The notes: generated from the letters alone by a model not told the origin. DNA of 15,481 nucleotides from JAKQLP01 sp964562165 (GCA_964562165.1 CAZLRZ010000018.1:1-15481), one strand, 5' to 3'; positions 6,623 to 14,531 are shown, counted from the stretch's first letter. Numbers and translations: made by a program.

Positions 6623-8659
6623 ATGATTGATAGAGGTTTGAGTTATGAAAGTGCATTAGTTTTAGGGGCCGTGGGTCTTTTTGTAATGCTCATATTTAAC
6701 ATTGCCCTAATTCTTAAGAACAGACAAAAAGGTCCTGTTAAAACGGATTCATTACAAGGATTTAAGAAGTTTGTATATTTGTTTACAAGGTATTCATTTG
6801 TTGTTGTTGATTTTGCTTTGATAATTTTTTTATTGTATTTGGGATATGATTTACTTGGTGATCCTCATATTGTTGAACAAAATCCAAAAGCCGATCAAAT
6901 ATTAACTAATAATCGAGAGAATATTTTTGTTGTTTTCAACCGCCCGCTTGATGAAACTACTTTAAAACCTCAGATTTATCCGGAAGTGGCAGGGAAGTGG
7001 GAAATTGAGCCTGTTGATAAGAACTTTCCGTTTATTAAAAGGAAATTGGTATTTTACCCAAAGCTAACACTCCCTTTAAATCAGAAGATATTTTTATATT
7101 ATGCAGGAATTGCCAATATCTACGCTGATAAAGAACCTTGGGAATTTGGAATAGATGCTTTTACTCCAAGCGAAATTACAAAAGCAGAAGTTTCTCCAGT
7201 TTCCGGGACAGTCGATATGCTAACTGACAATGTCAGCCTGTCTTTTAAAATGGATGTTCCCGCTGGCCTTTATTACAAGTGGGAGTTTAAAATTGACCCT
7301 CCGGCAGAAAGTCAGATTGCGGTAAGTAGCGAAATGGTTGATGTGAATATAACGAGTAGATTGAGCCAGTCAACAAAATATACATATTCATTAGTTGGTT
7401 CTTCAGCAAGATTTGATATTAGTACCGGGGAAGTGGCCGAGGTGTTGGGTCTTCCAATTACACTTTCCGAAGGGACATTTGAGACTGTCCGCGAACCATT
7501 ATTAAGTTCGGTAGAACCCAAAGGGAATAGTGTCATTCCAAACGCACCTGTCAGTGTGGTCTTTGACAACGAAATGGTGCAAGATTCTTTAGATAACATT
7601 ATTCAATTGGAACCTGGAGTGTCAGGAACTCCATCCTGGAAGGATTCGAAATCCTTTGAGTTTACTCACGATCCATTCTCGAAAGAAACTGATTATCAAC
7701 TAACTATCAAAAGTGGATTAAAAAGTCAGGTTGGAGGTGTTATCGAAAAAGATTTCATTTCAAAATTTACAACTATAGGGAAAGTAAAATTAGTTTCCAC
7801 AGAACCTGCAGGATATGCCTCTGGAGTTGGTATTGGCGCGAACTTAAATATGCACTTTGATCAAGAAGTTGACCACGCTTCTGCTGAAAGTAAATTTAGT
7901 ATTAATCCAAAAGTGGATGGGTCCTTTTCTTGGAATGGCAACACTTTAATTTTTAATCCCAATTCAAATCTAAACTATTCGACAGATTACCGAATTACTT
8001 TTGCTAGCGGGGTAAAAAGTATTTATGGTATTGATAGTGTTCAGGACTTTAGCTTTTCATTCAAAACACAAGATGAACTTTTTAAGCTAAATGTTCCGGT
8101 ATATTACCAAAAACTAAGGTACTCCTGTAATCTCGAGGCAACAAGAATGGCTTTGGCATATAGAGGGATCTACAAAGATGTTTTAACGTTACATTCTCAA
8201 ATCGCAAGGGATTATACGCCCTACGATGAGGTAAATAATACTTTTGGTGATCCCTACACGGGATACACAGGTGATATTTATGGAAAAACCAAAGGCTATG
8301 GTGTTTATTGGGGACCAATATCAAACTTGATCAGCAAATATCGATCCAATTCGATCAAAACAGGCTGGAATTTAACAGGTTTACTAACAGAAGTTCGAAA
8401 CGGAAATCCTGTTGTTATTTGGGCACACAATGGTTATTCGTATGCCGGCAATGAATACCATTGGACGACCCCCGGTGGCAAGGATATCCGCGCAATTACA
8501 GGTATGCATTCGTATGTCGTGGTTGGATATAGGGGCTCAGTTGATAATCCTACTCACGTAATCTTAAACGATTCCAATCGGGGAGTTTGGACAAAAACCA
8601 AAAATGAATTCCTTTCGTTATGGGGTTATTTCAATAATACTGGTATTGTCGTTTATTAA
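6623..8659 (+). CDS. Membrane-anchored Ig-like (Big_5) protein with C39-like cysteine peptidase domain
   Basis: Two N-terminal helices (about 11-31 and 58-75) flank a short basic loop, so both termini should lie outside the cytoplasm. Four consecutive Big_5-type Ig-like modules follow, at about 83-180, 184-288, 293-384 and 389-481. Each opens with a 'P..G..V...V.V.F' pattern, for example SSVEPKGNSVIPNAPVSVVF. The C-terminal domain (487-678) resembles Peptidase_C39_2: VPVYYQ with Gln496 as the possible oxyanion residue, SCNLEATRMAL with catalytic Cys502, GMHSYVVVGY with His629, and LNDSNRG with Asp650. It is probably a surface peptidase or transpeptidase-like enzyme held away from the membrane on an Ig stalk; the substrate is unknown. 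The gene starts 27 bases after the acyltransferase fusion and its stop overlaps the next start by one base (TAATG). Confidence 0.8.
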   Translation: MIDRGLSYESALVLGAVGLFVMLIFNIALILKNRQKGPVKTDSLQGFKKFVYLFTRYSFVVVDFALIIFLLYLGYDLLGDPHIVEQNPKADQILTNNRENIFVVFNRPLDETTLKPQIYPEVAGKWEIEPVDKNFPFIKRKLVFYPKLTLPLNQKIFLYYAGIANIYADKEPWEFGIDAFTPSEITKAEVSPVSGTVDMLTDNVSLSFKMDVPAGLYYKWEFKIDPPAESQIAVSSEMVDVNITSRLSQSTKYTYSLVGSSARFDISTGEVAEVLGLPITLSEGTFETVREPLLSSVEPKGNSVIPNAPVSVVFDNEMVQDSLDNIIQLEPGVSGTPSWKDSKSFEFTHDPFSKETDYQLTIKSGLKSQVGGVIEKDFISKFTTIGKVKLVSTEPAGYASGVGIGANLNMHFDQEVDHASAESKFSINPKVDGSFSWNGNTLIFNPNSNLNYSTDYRITFASGVKSIYGIDSVQDFSFSFKTQDELFKLNVPVYYQKLRYSCNLEATRMALAYRGIYKDVLTLHSQIARDYTPYDEVNNTFGDPYTGYTGDIYGKTKGYGVYWGPISNLISKYRSNSIKTGWNLTGLLTEVRNGNPVVIWAHNGYSYAGNEYHWTTPGGKDIRAITGMHSYVVVGYRGSVDNPTHVILNDSNRGVWTKTKNEFLSLWGYFNNTGIVVY

Positions 8660-9651
8660 TGAATTTTAAAAAGATCTTTGCATTTTTCGGGTTCCTACTT
8701 TTAACAATCCTTTTACTGCAAGGGGTTTTCCGCACTGATTTTGAAAGGTGGGACGAACAAACAAACATCGCAGTCGTAAAAGATACAATTCAATCCCAAT
8801 CGATTTTTTTAAAACTTGGTGACGAATACTTTTTTGAAAAACCACCAATCTTTTACTATTTATCAATTTTAATTTCCCCGATTACTGGGATTGAACTCAG
8901 CGGAAGATTTGTGAGCGCCTTTTCTGCTTTTGGTATAGCCATTTTGCTTTTTAAATTGGTCAACAAAAGATACGGATTTCAAAAAGCGACTGTGTTTATA
9001 TATGCATTTCTTTTAATTCCACAGCTGTACTTTGTTAATCAAGCGGGATTTTTTTCTTCGCATACATTAAGTTCGTTTGATCTTGATGCTCTTCAAATGT
9101 TCTTTATAGTCTTATCCTTTTATATGCTTTTTATTTCAGAAAAATTAACCAAGTCCAAGATTTACCTAAGTTACTTTTTTTTGAGCTTAGGATTTTTAAC
9201 AAAAGGCCCATTTGTGCTTTTGCCATTACTCATAAACTCGTTTTATCTATATAAAAACAAATTACTCGGGGTTAGTCTTAAAGGTTTGGTAGTATTTATG
9301 ATCCCGATAATGGCTTGGATTCTAGTGATGTCCCTAAAATTCGGTGGCATATTTATTGATAATTTTTTTGAATATCATATTTTGAATAGGGCTATTAACA
9401 CTCTAGAGGGCCATTCAGAGCCTTTACTATTCTATTTTGGAATATTTCTTGATCCTAGAATGAACTTATTAGGCATCCCTTTTTTACTTATCCTTGCTAA
9501 AAAGGTTAGATCTAAGTTTAAAGACAAAACATTTCAATATTCTTTGATATTTTTAATTTTAACTTTATTACTTTTTACTCTGGTCGGAACAAAGCTTGCG
9601 TGGTATATTCTACCTGTGTATCCGTTTTTAGCGCTGTTATTCGCAATATGA
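8659..9651 (+). CDS. Short GT39/ArnT-type membrane glycosyltransferase
   Basis: This 330-residue, highly hydrophobic protein belongs to the GT-C fold, PMT/ArnT-like family. The first extracytoplasmic loop carries the acidic pair in RWDEQ (Asp32, Glu33), followed by the family's KPP at 61-63 (YFFEKPPIFYYL). Further matches are SGRFVSAF (81-88), FLTKGPFVLLPLL (mid-protein), and TKLAWYILPVYPFLALL at the end. These enzymes transfer a sugar from a polyprenyl-phosphate donor to protein, lipid or glycan on the outer face. Family members are usually 450 residues or longer. This one stops right after the WYILPVYP motif, so the last helices and the soluble C-terminal domain are absent. It ends in TGA TAA, and the next gene begins inside the TGA (ATGA), so the short length looks fixed in the operon, not created by a random frameshift. 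Confidence 0.78.
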   Translation: MNFKKIFAFFGFLLLTILLLQGVFRTDFERWDEQTNIAVVKDTIQSQSIFLKLGDEYFFEKPPIFYYLSILISPITGIELSGRFVSAFSAFGIAILLFKLVNKRYGFQKATVFIYAFLLIPQLYFVNQAGFFSSHTLSSFDLDALQMFFIVLSFYMLFISEKLTKSKIYLSYFFLSLGFLTKGPFVLLPLLINSFYLYKNKLLGVSLKGLVVFMIPIMAWILVMSLKFGGIFIDNFFEYHILNRAINTLEGHSEPLLFYFGIFLDPRMNLLGIPFLLILAKKVRSKFKDKTFQYSLIFLILTLLLFTLVGTKLAWYILPVYPFLALLFAI

Positions 9652-10439
9652 TAAACGACTTATCGATTTCGCAAAATTTTATAAAATCAAAAGATTTAAT
9701 TAGGAAAATACTTTCAGAAAAAACCTCAATTAAACCTGACGACATTGTATTAGACATCGGAGCCGGAAAAGGCGCTCTCACAATTCCTCTATCCAAAGTT
9801 TCAAAGAAGGTAATTGCCTACGAATACGATTCCAGCCTTGCGAATGAACTCAATAGGAATTTGATTGATTTTAACAACGTAAAAATAATAGAGGGCGACT
9901 TCTTAAAGTCTGCTTTGCCAACAACTGAATACAAGGTTTTTTCAAATATCCCCTTTAGTCTAAGCGCAGATATTGTTAATAAATTGTTTTTGGATGAAAA
10001 TCCACCATTAGATGCATATATATTTTTTGAAAAAGGCGCGGGCTATAGGTTTTTAGGCCTTCCATATTCAAAGGAAAGTGTTTTAAGTATGAAGTTAAAA
10101 TGTGGTTTTAAAGGCGAAATCGTACATCAGTTTTCAAAATTTGATTTTCAACCAATCCCTGACGCAGACATTATTCTTGTGCGTTTTTTAAAAATTCCCG
10201 AAAGTAACAAGTCATTTGCGAGTTTTGAAGACGAAACCTCCTTTGTAGCTTTTATTACTCGGGTTTTCGATAAAAAGAAGCACATACTAAAAAACGCTCT
10301 TGAAACAGAATTCACATTTAATCAGATCAAAAGGATTAAAAAAGACTTAAAATTAGATTTAACCATACCTCCATCTCAATTAGATTTCACCAAGTGGGTC
10401 GAAATCTACCGCATAGCAAAGCTTTTAAAGCCTTCATAA
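9648..10439 (+). CDS. Erm/KsgA-family rRNA adenine N6-methyltransferase
   Basis: The 263-residue protein is an SAM-dependent RrmA-type adenine methyltransferase. It opens with LSISQNFIKSKDLIRKIL, as in Erm enzymes. SAM motif I is VLDIGAGKG (34-42), Glu59 follows the second strand, GDFL (83-86) is the acidic motif III region, and the catalytic motif IV is NIPF (100-103) in FSNIPFSLSADIV. The NIPF and SQNF forms, and the C-terminal FQPIPDADIILVRF, fit Erm (23S A2058) slightly better than KsgA (16S A1518/A1519), but the family split cannot be settled by eye. If it is Erm-like it could protect against macrolides; if KsgA it is a ribosome maturation factor. I start it at the ATG at 9648, which overlaps the preceding stop as ATGA; an upstream in-frame GTG adds residues that only mirror the glycosyltransferase frame. 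It is the last gene of the operon. Confidence 0.8.
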   Translation: MINDLSISQNFIKSKDLIRKILSEKTSIKPDDIVLDIGAGKGALTIPLSKVSKKVIAYEYDSSLANELNRNLIDFNNVKIIEGDFLKSALPTTEYKVFSNIPFSLSADIVNKLFLDENPPLDAYIFFEKGAGYRFLGLPYSKESVLSMKLKCGFKGEIVHQFSKFDFQPIPDADIILVRFLKIPESNKSFASFEDETSFVAFITRVFDKKKHILKNALETEFTFNQIKRIKKDLKLDLTIPPSQLDFTKWVEIYRIAKLLKPS

Positions 10440-10494
10440 ATTCTTCATATTCCAACCATATACTAATAATAATTTATTTTTTATTATTTTAATT

Positions 10495-11022
10495 ATGAGG
10501 AAAACTAAAGTAGCGTTAGTGGTAGCCGGAGGAATTTTGATGGCTGCAGTTACTTTCGCAGGTGGCGCTTTCGCCATAAACAATGTCTCAGCCTTAATCA
10601 ATGGTGAGTATCCAACGATAGTTGAGAACATTGCGGCAAAATTCAATTTAAATCCAGCAGAAGTCGAGCAAGTCTTTGAAACCACAAGAACTCAAGAACG
10701 AGCCGACAGATTATCAGAAGCAGTTACAAACGGTGATATAACCGAAGCACAAAAAGCTTTAATTTTAGCCAAACAAGATGAAATCCATGCCAGTATGGAG
10801 AAAATCAATAGCGAAGCATTAACAGCTGATGCAAGGCATGACGCTATGGAAAAACTCCGTTCAGATCTAAGCGATTGGGCAGATCAAAATGATATTCCCA
10901 ACCAATTCGTAATGATGGGCGGTGGAATGGGTAAAGGAATGGGGATGGGAATGGGAGAAGGTATGGGTGAGGGTATGGGTGGTGGTTTTGGAAGAGGCCG
11001 AATGAGCCAGAACTCAGACTAA
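10495..11022 (+). CDS. Exported helical protein with Met/Gly-rich C-terminal tail
   Basis: A clear signal peptide comprises a basic MRKTK, a hydrophobic core to about residue 20, and AFA (25-27) as a signal peptidase I site. The mature part (28-137) is helical, charged and rich in Glu, Gln and Ala. LNPAEVEQVFETTR (about 52-65) and DITEAQKALILAKQDEI (81-97) recall DUF2680-type secreted proteins. The tail from 140 to 170 is nearly all Met and Gly, with repeats of GMG and GMGEG and closing Arg residues. Met-rich exported segments can bind copper(I) or silver; this is a hypothesis. I do not know a named family. It starts 55 bases after the methyltransferase, in a very AT-rich spacer with a weak TATACT box (10459-10464), so it may have its own promoter. 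A strong terminator follows. Confidence 0.65.
   Translation: MRKTKVALVVAGGILMAAVTFAGGAFAINNVSALINGEYPTIVENIAAKFNLNPAEVEQVFETTRTQERADRLSEAVTNGDITEAQKALILAKQDEIHASMEKINSEALTADARHDAMEKLRSDLSDWADQNDIPNQFVMMGGGMGKGMGMGMGEGMGEGMGGGFGRGRMSQNSD
10919..10993 (+). repeat. Imperfect GGNATGGG-type tandem repeats coding for Gly/Met
   Basis: This stretch is built from repeated GGAATGGG, GGTATGGG and similar 6-12-base units in frame, encoding the Met/Gly tail. Its G-rich plus strand stands out from the AT-rich surroundings. Such repeats can expand or contract in frame by slippage, so tail length may vary between strains. Confidence 0.6.
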
Positions 11023-11051
11023 CTATTCATTTATCTCTAAATTTTAAGAGG

Positions 11052-11089
11052 AAAGATTGCCGGAGTTATGAACCGGCAGTCTTTTTGTT
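11052..11089 (+). terminator. Rho-independent terminator after the Met/Gly-rich protein gene
   Basis: AAAGATTGCCGG (11052-11063) pairs with CCGGCAGTCTTT (11073-11084): 11 Watson-Crick pairs and one T-G wobble over a 9-base loop. A T-rich tail (TTGTTT) follows. It lies 30 bases downstream of the stop codon and separates this gene from rlmN. Confidence 0.88.
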
Positions 11090-11104
11090 TCGTCCAAAAT
11101 GTTA

Positions 11105-11110
11105 TATAAT
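11105..11110 (+). promoter_or_regulatory. -10 box (TATAAT) of rlmN
   Basis: A perfect TATAAT lies 29 bases before the TTG start of rlmN and just after the upstream terminator. The -35 would fall in the terminator's T-rich tail (TTTTTG at 11082-11087, 17-base spacing), so terminator and promoter share sequence. A second box, TATATT (11116-11121), could give a shorter leader. Confidence 0.5.
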
Positions 11111-11139
11111 GTATCTATATTATTTATACAGAAGAAAAA

Positions 11140-12153
11140 TTGAAACGAGTAGAAGAGTATTTGAAAAAAATAAGCAGTCCTGGCTTTAGAAATAAACAGT
11201 TTAAAAAGGCCTTCTACCAAGAGGCTATTACTGATTTTGATCAAATCACACCATTCCCTAAAAGTTTAAGAGAAGAATTAAAGGCTAATGTTGAATTTAG
11301 TTCGCTAGAAGAAGTTAAGAAGCTGGTTTCTGACAAGGGAAACACAGTAAAGGTTCTATTCAAAGTTAAGTTGCTAAACAAAAACATAGAAAGTGTTTTG
11401 ATGCGACACGAGGATGGAAGAAACACTGTATGCGTAAGTTGTATGGTTGGATGTCCTGTCGGCTGCACTTTTTGTGCAACAGGCAAACTAGGGTTTAAAG
11501 GTAATTTGAATTCCGAGCAGATTGTCGATCAGGTAATGTATTTTGCCAGAATTTTGAAAAAGGAAAATCAAAAAGTCACCAATGTCGTATATATGGGGAT
11601 GGGCGAACCAATGCTCAATCTAAGTTCAGTTGAAGAATCAATAAAAATATTAAACGATCCTGATGGTTTTAACCTAGGGCAAAGAAAAATCACAGTTTCA
11701 ACATCAGGTATTATTGCTCCATTGAAAAAATTCATCGATAAGGGCTTTAGGGTTAAACTTGCAATCAGTCTTCATGCTCCTAGCCAAGAATTAAGAGAGT
11801 CCATAATGCCAATTGCAAAAGCCAATCCTTTAAAAAGTCTTTTTGAGTTATTAGGCCAATATGAGGAGTTAACAAATAAAAGAATCACATACGAATATAT
11901 AATGATTAATAATGTTAACGATCAACCTTCACATGCCGAAAGACTTGGGAAGTTGTTAAAAGGTAGATTGGCTTACGTTAATCTAATTCCTTACAACTCT
12001 GTAAAGGGTGTTAAATACGATAAATCTACAAAAGAAAATATCACAAACTTTAAATTAATCCTCGACAAATACGGTGTTTACAACACAATCCGTGTCACAA
12101 TGGGCGAGGATGTAAACGCAGCCTGCGGACAGTTGGCTGGGGATAATAGTTAA
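11140..12153 (+). CDS. rlmN: Dual-specificity RNA methyltransferase RlmN
   Basis: This radical-SAM enzyme methylates C2 of A2503 in 23S rRNA and A37 in some tRNAs. The [4Fe-4S] motif CxxxCxxC is C105, C109 and C112 (CPVGCTFC). The two mechanistic cysteines are in place: C98 (equivalent to E. coli C118, seven residues before the cluster) and C329 in NAACGQL (the methyl-carrying Cys). GMGEP at 153-157 and STSG at 187-190 are standard SAM-contact motifs. The N-terminal accessory domain begins FRNKQFKKAFYQEAITDF. At 337 residues it is slightly shorter than E. coli RlmN (384). The start is TTG at 11140: no in-frame ATG exists before the conserved domain, and AGAAGAAAAA upstream is the only purine-rich stretch. 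The next gene starts 9 bases after the stop, so the two are cotranscribed. Confidence 0.95.
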   Translation: MKRVEEYLKKISSPGFRNKQFKKAFYQEAITDFDQITPFPKSLREELKANVEFSSLEEVKKLVSDKGNTVKVLFKVKLLNKNIESVLMRHEDGRNTVCVSCMVGCPVGCTFCATGKLGFKGNLNSEQIVDQVMYFARILKKENQKVTNVVYMGMGEPMLNLSSVEESIKILNDPDGFNLGQRKITVSTSGIIAPLKKFIDKGFRVKLAISLHAPSQELRESIMPIAKANPLKSLFELLGQYEELTNKRITYEYIMINNVNDQPSHAERLGKLLKGRLAYVNLIPYNSVKGVKYDKSTKENITNFKLILDKYGVYNTIRVTMGEDVNAACGQLAGDNS

Positions 12154-12162
12154 ATTTCAAAC

Positions 12163-12873
12163 ATGGGAAATCAATTATATTTAGAAAATCAAATACAAAA
12201 AATGCCTTTAAGCGATTTAGCATTTAGGTATAGTGACTTGCTTACGGGTGGTTATACAAATATTAATGACATTCATGCTTATCAAAATACACCTATGACT
12301 GTAGCCGATTATCTTAATAATACCTATACACGGTATCCGGGATTGGGAGCCATGGAGGCTTTAAATCAATATGTTGAAAGCCCAGATGTAGTTAATATTA
12401 ATGGTTGTGCAATTTCTTCTGCCGGTTTTTTAGGGATTGATCCAAAGAAACTGATGTTGATTGCAAGGAATCGGGTTTTTGTTCAATTAAGAAAATCGGG
12501 TGGATCAGAAGCTCAAGGTAATTCAAGAAAAGAATCTGGATTTAACTTGCCCGAAAATGAAAAATTAAAAAGACTCGGTTTAGGGAATAAGTTCCTCGGA
12601 CTTTATCAAGTAATAGTTGAGGATCCTGACCCAGTAAAATATTCACATGCCGTAGCTGCCATTAGGTATCCTCATGAGGAAAGTAGGAATGGAAATATTT
12701 ATCCATCAAACGATTGGATGTATTGGGATACACGCAATAAAGAATGTCCGTTAATCCCTAGTATCTCGACTGAGTGCTTGTTAGAAATTATTGGTAGTGA
12801 TTTCTTGCCACAATATAAACGGGATCTTCCTCCGGTTCAGTTTGTTTCTTTTCCATATAGCTTTCAATTCTAA
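12163..12873 (+). CDS. Unrecognised protein, possible papain-like fold
   Basis: I do not recognise this 236-residue protein. It has no signal peptide or transmembrane helix. The N-terminal third (about 13-70) is helical. In the middle NINGCAISSAGFLGIDP has Cys82 at the start of a helix. Later KYSHAVAAIRYP has His162 opening a β-strand, and WMYWDTRN has Asp189 after another strand. A Cys at a helix N-terminus, then a His-strand, then an Asp or Asn strand is the order seen in papain-like (C39, NlpC, transglutaminase-like) enzymes, so a cysteine-hydrolase fold is possible, though the identity is far too low to call. It follows rlmN by 9 bases and is likely translated from the same mRNA. Its TAA stop overlaps the TAG stop of the convergent glutamine synthetase gene. 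Confidence 0.55.
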   Translation: MGNQLYLENQIQKMPLSDLAFRYSDLLTGGYTNINDIHAYQNTPMTVADYLNNTYTRYPGLGAMEALNQYVESPDVVNINGCAISSAGFLGIDPKKLMLIARNRVFVQLRKSGGSEAQGNSRKESGFNLPENEKLKRLGLGNKFLGLYQVIVEDPDPVKYSHAVAAIRYPHEESRNGNIYPSNDWMYWDTRNKECPLIPSISTECLLEIIGSDFLPQYKRDLPPVQFVSFPYSFQF

Positions 12874-14327
12874 AACTCGCCCCATAGCATCTGATTTGAT
12901 ATTTCGTGGTGATCCAAGATTTCTCTGTTTTTAATTCTTTGCCCCAATTGTTTTGGTGATCTTTCCGCTACGGTCGTTTTAAGGTTTAAGAGCTTTTTGT
13001 GGTTTTCTTCGCCAAGAATAGCTTTCATCATTAAACTGTTATTAAAATATCTTAAGGCATCATAGATATTCCCGGGTAATTTCTCTCTTTTTTGAGATAC
13101 TTTTTCAAATTCCATTTTTTCCTTGTTACTGGCTTCTAAGCCTTTTTGGCTTAATGCCATAATTACGTAAAAAGCTAGGTAGGGATTTGTATCGGGGGCA
13201 ACTGATCGAATTTCGATTCTTGTGGATTTTTCGTTCCCGATAGGGATTCTAATCATTGCGCCTCTATCGCTTGTTGAGACCTTTATTTCGTTAGGTGCTT
13301 CAAAATGTGGATCTAGTCTTCTGTAAGAATTAACACTTGAATTGAATACTAGGCAAATGTCTTTTGCATGGTAAAGAATTGAATAAATAATCTCCCAAGT
13401 TTCTTTTGAGAGGCCTTCTTTGCCATTTTTATCAAAAAAGATGTTTTTGCCATTATTCATGAGAGAATAATTGATATGCATTCCTGTGCCATTGATTCCC
13501 ATTAGGGGTTTGGGCAGAAAGGTGGCTGTGTAGCCCATATTCTTTGCTATTTGGCGACATACTAATTTGTAAAGTTGAATTTGATCGGCAGCATTTACTA
13601 TGTCAGTATATTTGTAATTCAATTCAAACTGGGATGGGGCAACTTCTGGGTGGTCTTTTTCGTTTTCGTATCCCATTGCCCTTTGGGCTTCAGCGACTTT
13701 ATCGATAAAGCCTCTTAAAGGGTCTTGCGGTAGAGAATGGTAATAGCCACCTTTTGTAACAAGCTCAAATCCTAACTTTTCATCAAAATTCTGTTCTGAA
13801 TCTAATCCCTTTACTAAGAAACCTTCGATTTCAGGTGAAATTTGAGCTTCTAGCTTGTACTTATCTTTAAAATATTTAGCAATGATTTTTAACTGTGATC
13901 TGTAACAACTATTAAATGGATTGCCTGATTTATCCTGAATGTCAGCGAACAATAGGACTTTCCCTGGTCCAAAGATATCTGCGGGAAGCCACCTAAAACT
14001 CGCCCAGTCAATATTAAGTCTCAAGTCGGATTCCTTTTGGGCTGTGAAGCCTTTTATGGATGATCCGTCAAAAGTTAAATTATCATCACTGTCTAAAATA
14101 TATTCCTTGTCATAATCCAACATATGGAATCTTCCTTCAAGATCTGAAAAACAGACTGTAACAGCTTTAATTCGGGATTCTTCTTTTAGGTATTTTTTTT
14201 GTTTTGTTCTGAAAAAAGATTCTGGCTTACCTGAGAGTCTTTCGCTTTTAATCTTCAAATTAAGATCTTTTAATTCCTCATAGGAAATGTTTAAAAAGGA
14301 ATTAAGATTAGTTGAAATGGAATCCAT
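12870..14327 (-). CDS. glnA: Glutamine synthetase type I
   Basis: It makes glutamine from glutamate, ammonia and ATP. Visible motifs are FDGSSIKGF (86-94), the metal ligands in SPEIEGF (E166, E168), EVAPSQFEL (E228, E235), the ATP-binding loop KPLMGINGTGMHINYS (273-288, with H284), the NRSA-type segment SDRGAMIRIP (353-362), and RIEIRSVAPDTNPYLAF (370-386, with E372). At 485 residues it is somewhat longer than bacterial GSI-α (about 445) because of an N-terminal extension of some 40 residues rich in Lys and Glu. The C-terminus ends HHEISNQMLWGEF, not the usual VTxWE-type ending. A Tyr at 422 in GNIYDAL lies near the adenylylation-loop position of GSI-β, but I cannot say it is modified. Oligomers are usually dodecamers. 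The gene is monocistronic, with a promoter-like box directly before its ATG. Confidence 0.93.
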   Translation of the reverse strand: MDSISTNLNSFLNISYEELKDLNLKIKSERLSGKPESFFRTKQKKYLKEESRIKAVTVCFSDLEGRFHMLDYDKEYILDSDDNLTFDGSSIKGFTAQKESDLRLNIDWASFRWLPADIFGPGKVLLFADIQDKSGNPFNSCYRSQLKIIAKYFKDKYKLEAQISPEIEGFLVKGLDSEQNFDEKLGFELVTKGGYYHSLPQDPLRGFIDKVAEAQRAMGYENEKDHPEVAPSQFELNYKYTDIVNAADQIQLYKLVCRQIAKNMGYTATFLPKPLMGINGTGMHINYSLMNNGKNIFFDKNGKEGLSKETWEIIYSILYHAKDICLVFNSSVNSYRRLDPHFEAPNEIKVSTSDRGAMIRIPIGNEKSTRIEIRSVAPDTNPYLAFYVIMALSQKGLEASNKEKMEFEKVSQKREKLPGNIYDALRYFNNSLMMKAILGEENHKKLLNLKTTVAERSPKQLGQRIKNREILDHHEISNQMLWGEF

Positions 14328-14332
14328 AATTG

Positions 14333-14338
14333 TTTATA
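14333..14338 (-). promoter_or_regulatory. -10-like box giving a possibly leaderless glnA mRNA
   Basis: On the minus strand TATAAA is followed by five bases (CAATT) and then the ATG of glutamine synthetase. If TATAAA is the -10 box, transcription would begin at or next to the A of the ATG. A TTGATC about 19 bases upstream is a possible -35. No Shine-Dalgarno sequence is present. Confidence 0.4.
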
Positions 14339-14501
14339 TGAAATATATTAAAGTTTAGATCAATAATTTTAAGTTTTCAACAATTTAAGCCCTTAATTTC
14401 CCAGAAAACTTTTAATTGCAATATAAAATTGTTAGACTGATTATTAAATGGGGATAGGGGTCGGCTTTGATTGGTGGATAATCAATTAAGATGTCCTTTT
14501 A

Positions 14502-14531
14502 TTGGATTTTATTTTAAAAGTATAGTAATAT
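14502..14531 (+). promoter_or_regulatory. Possible promoter of the ATP synthase operon
   Basis: TTGGAT (14502-14507) and TAATAT (14526-14531) lie 18 bases apart, 29 bases before the atpB ATG. The rest of the 232-base gap (14328-14559) holds the glnA promoter, a TTGATT/AATCAA inverted repeat (14467-14485) and no convincing gene. A 13-codon frame at 14448 is too short to support. Confidence 0.4.

Noticed and set aside
10465..10488. AATAATAA / TTATTATT inverted repeat as a terminator after the methyltransferase
   Set aside because: The stem is entirely A-T and would be very unstable; such symmetry is expected by chance in this AT-rich spacer.
14448..14489. Thirteen-codon frame before atpB (MGIGVGFDWWIIN) as a remnant of atpI
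   Set aside because: It is far too short to tell from chance, although the GxGxGFD pattern loosely recalls AtpI/AtpZ helices.
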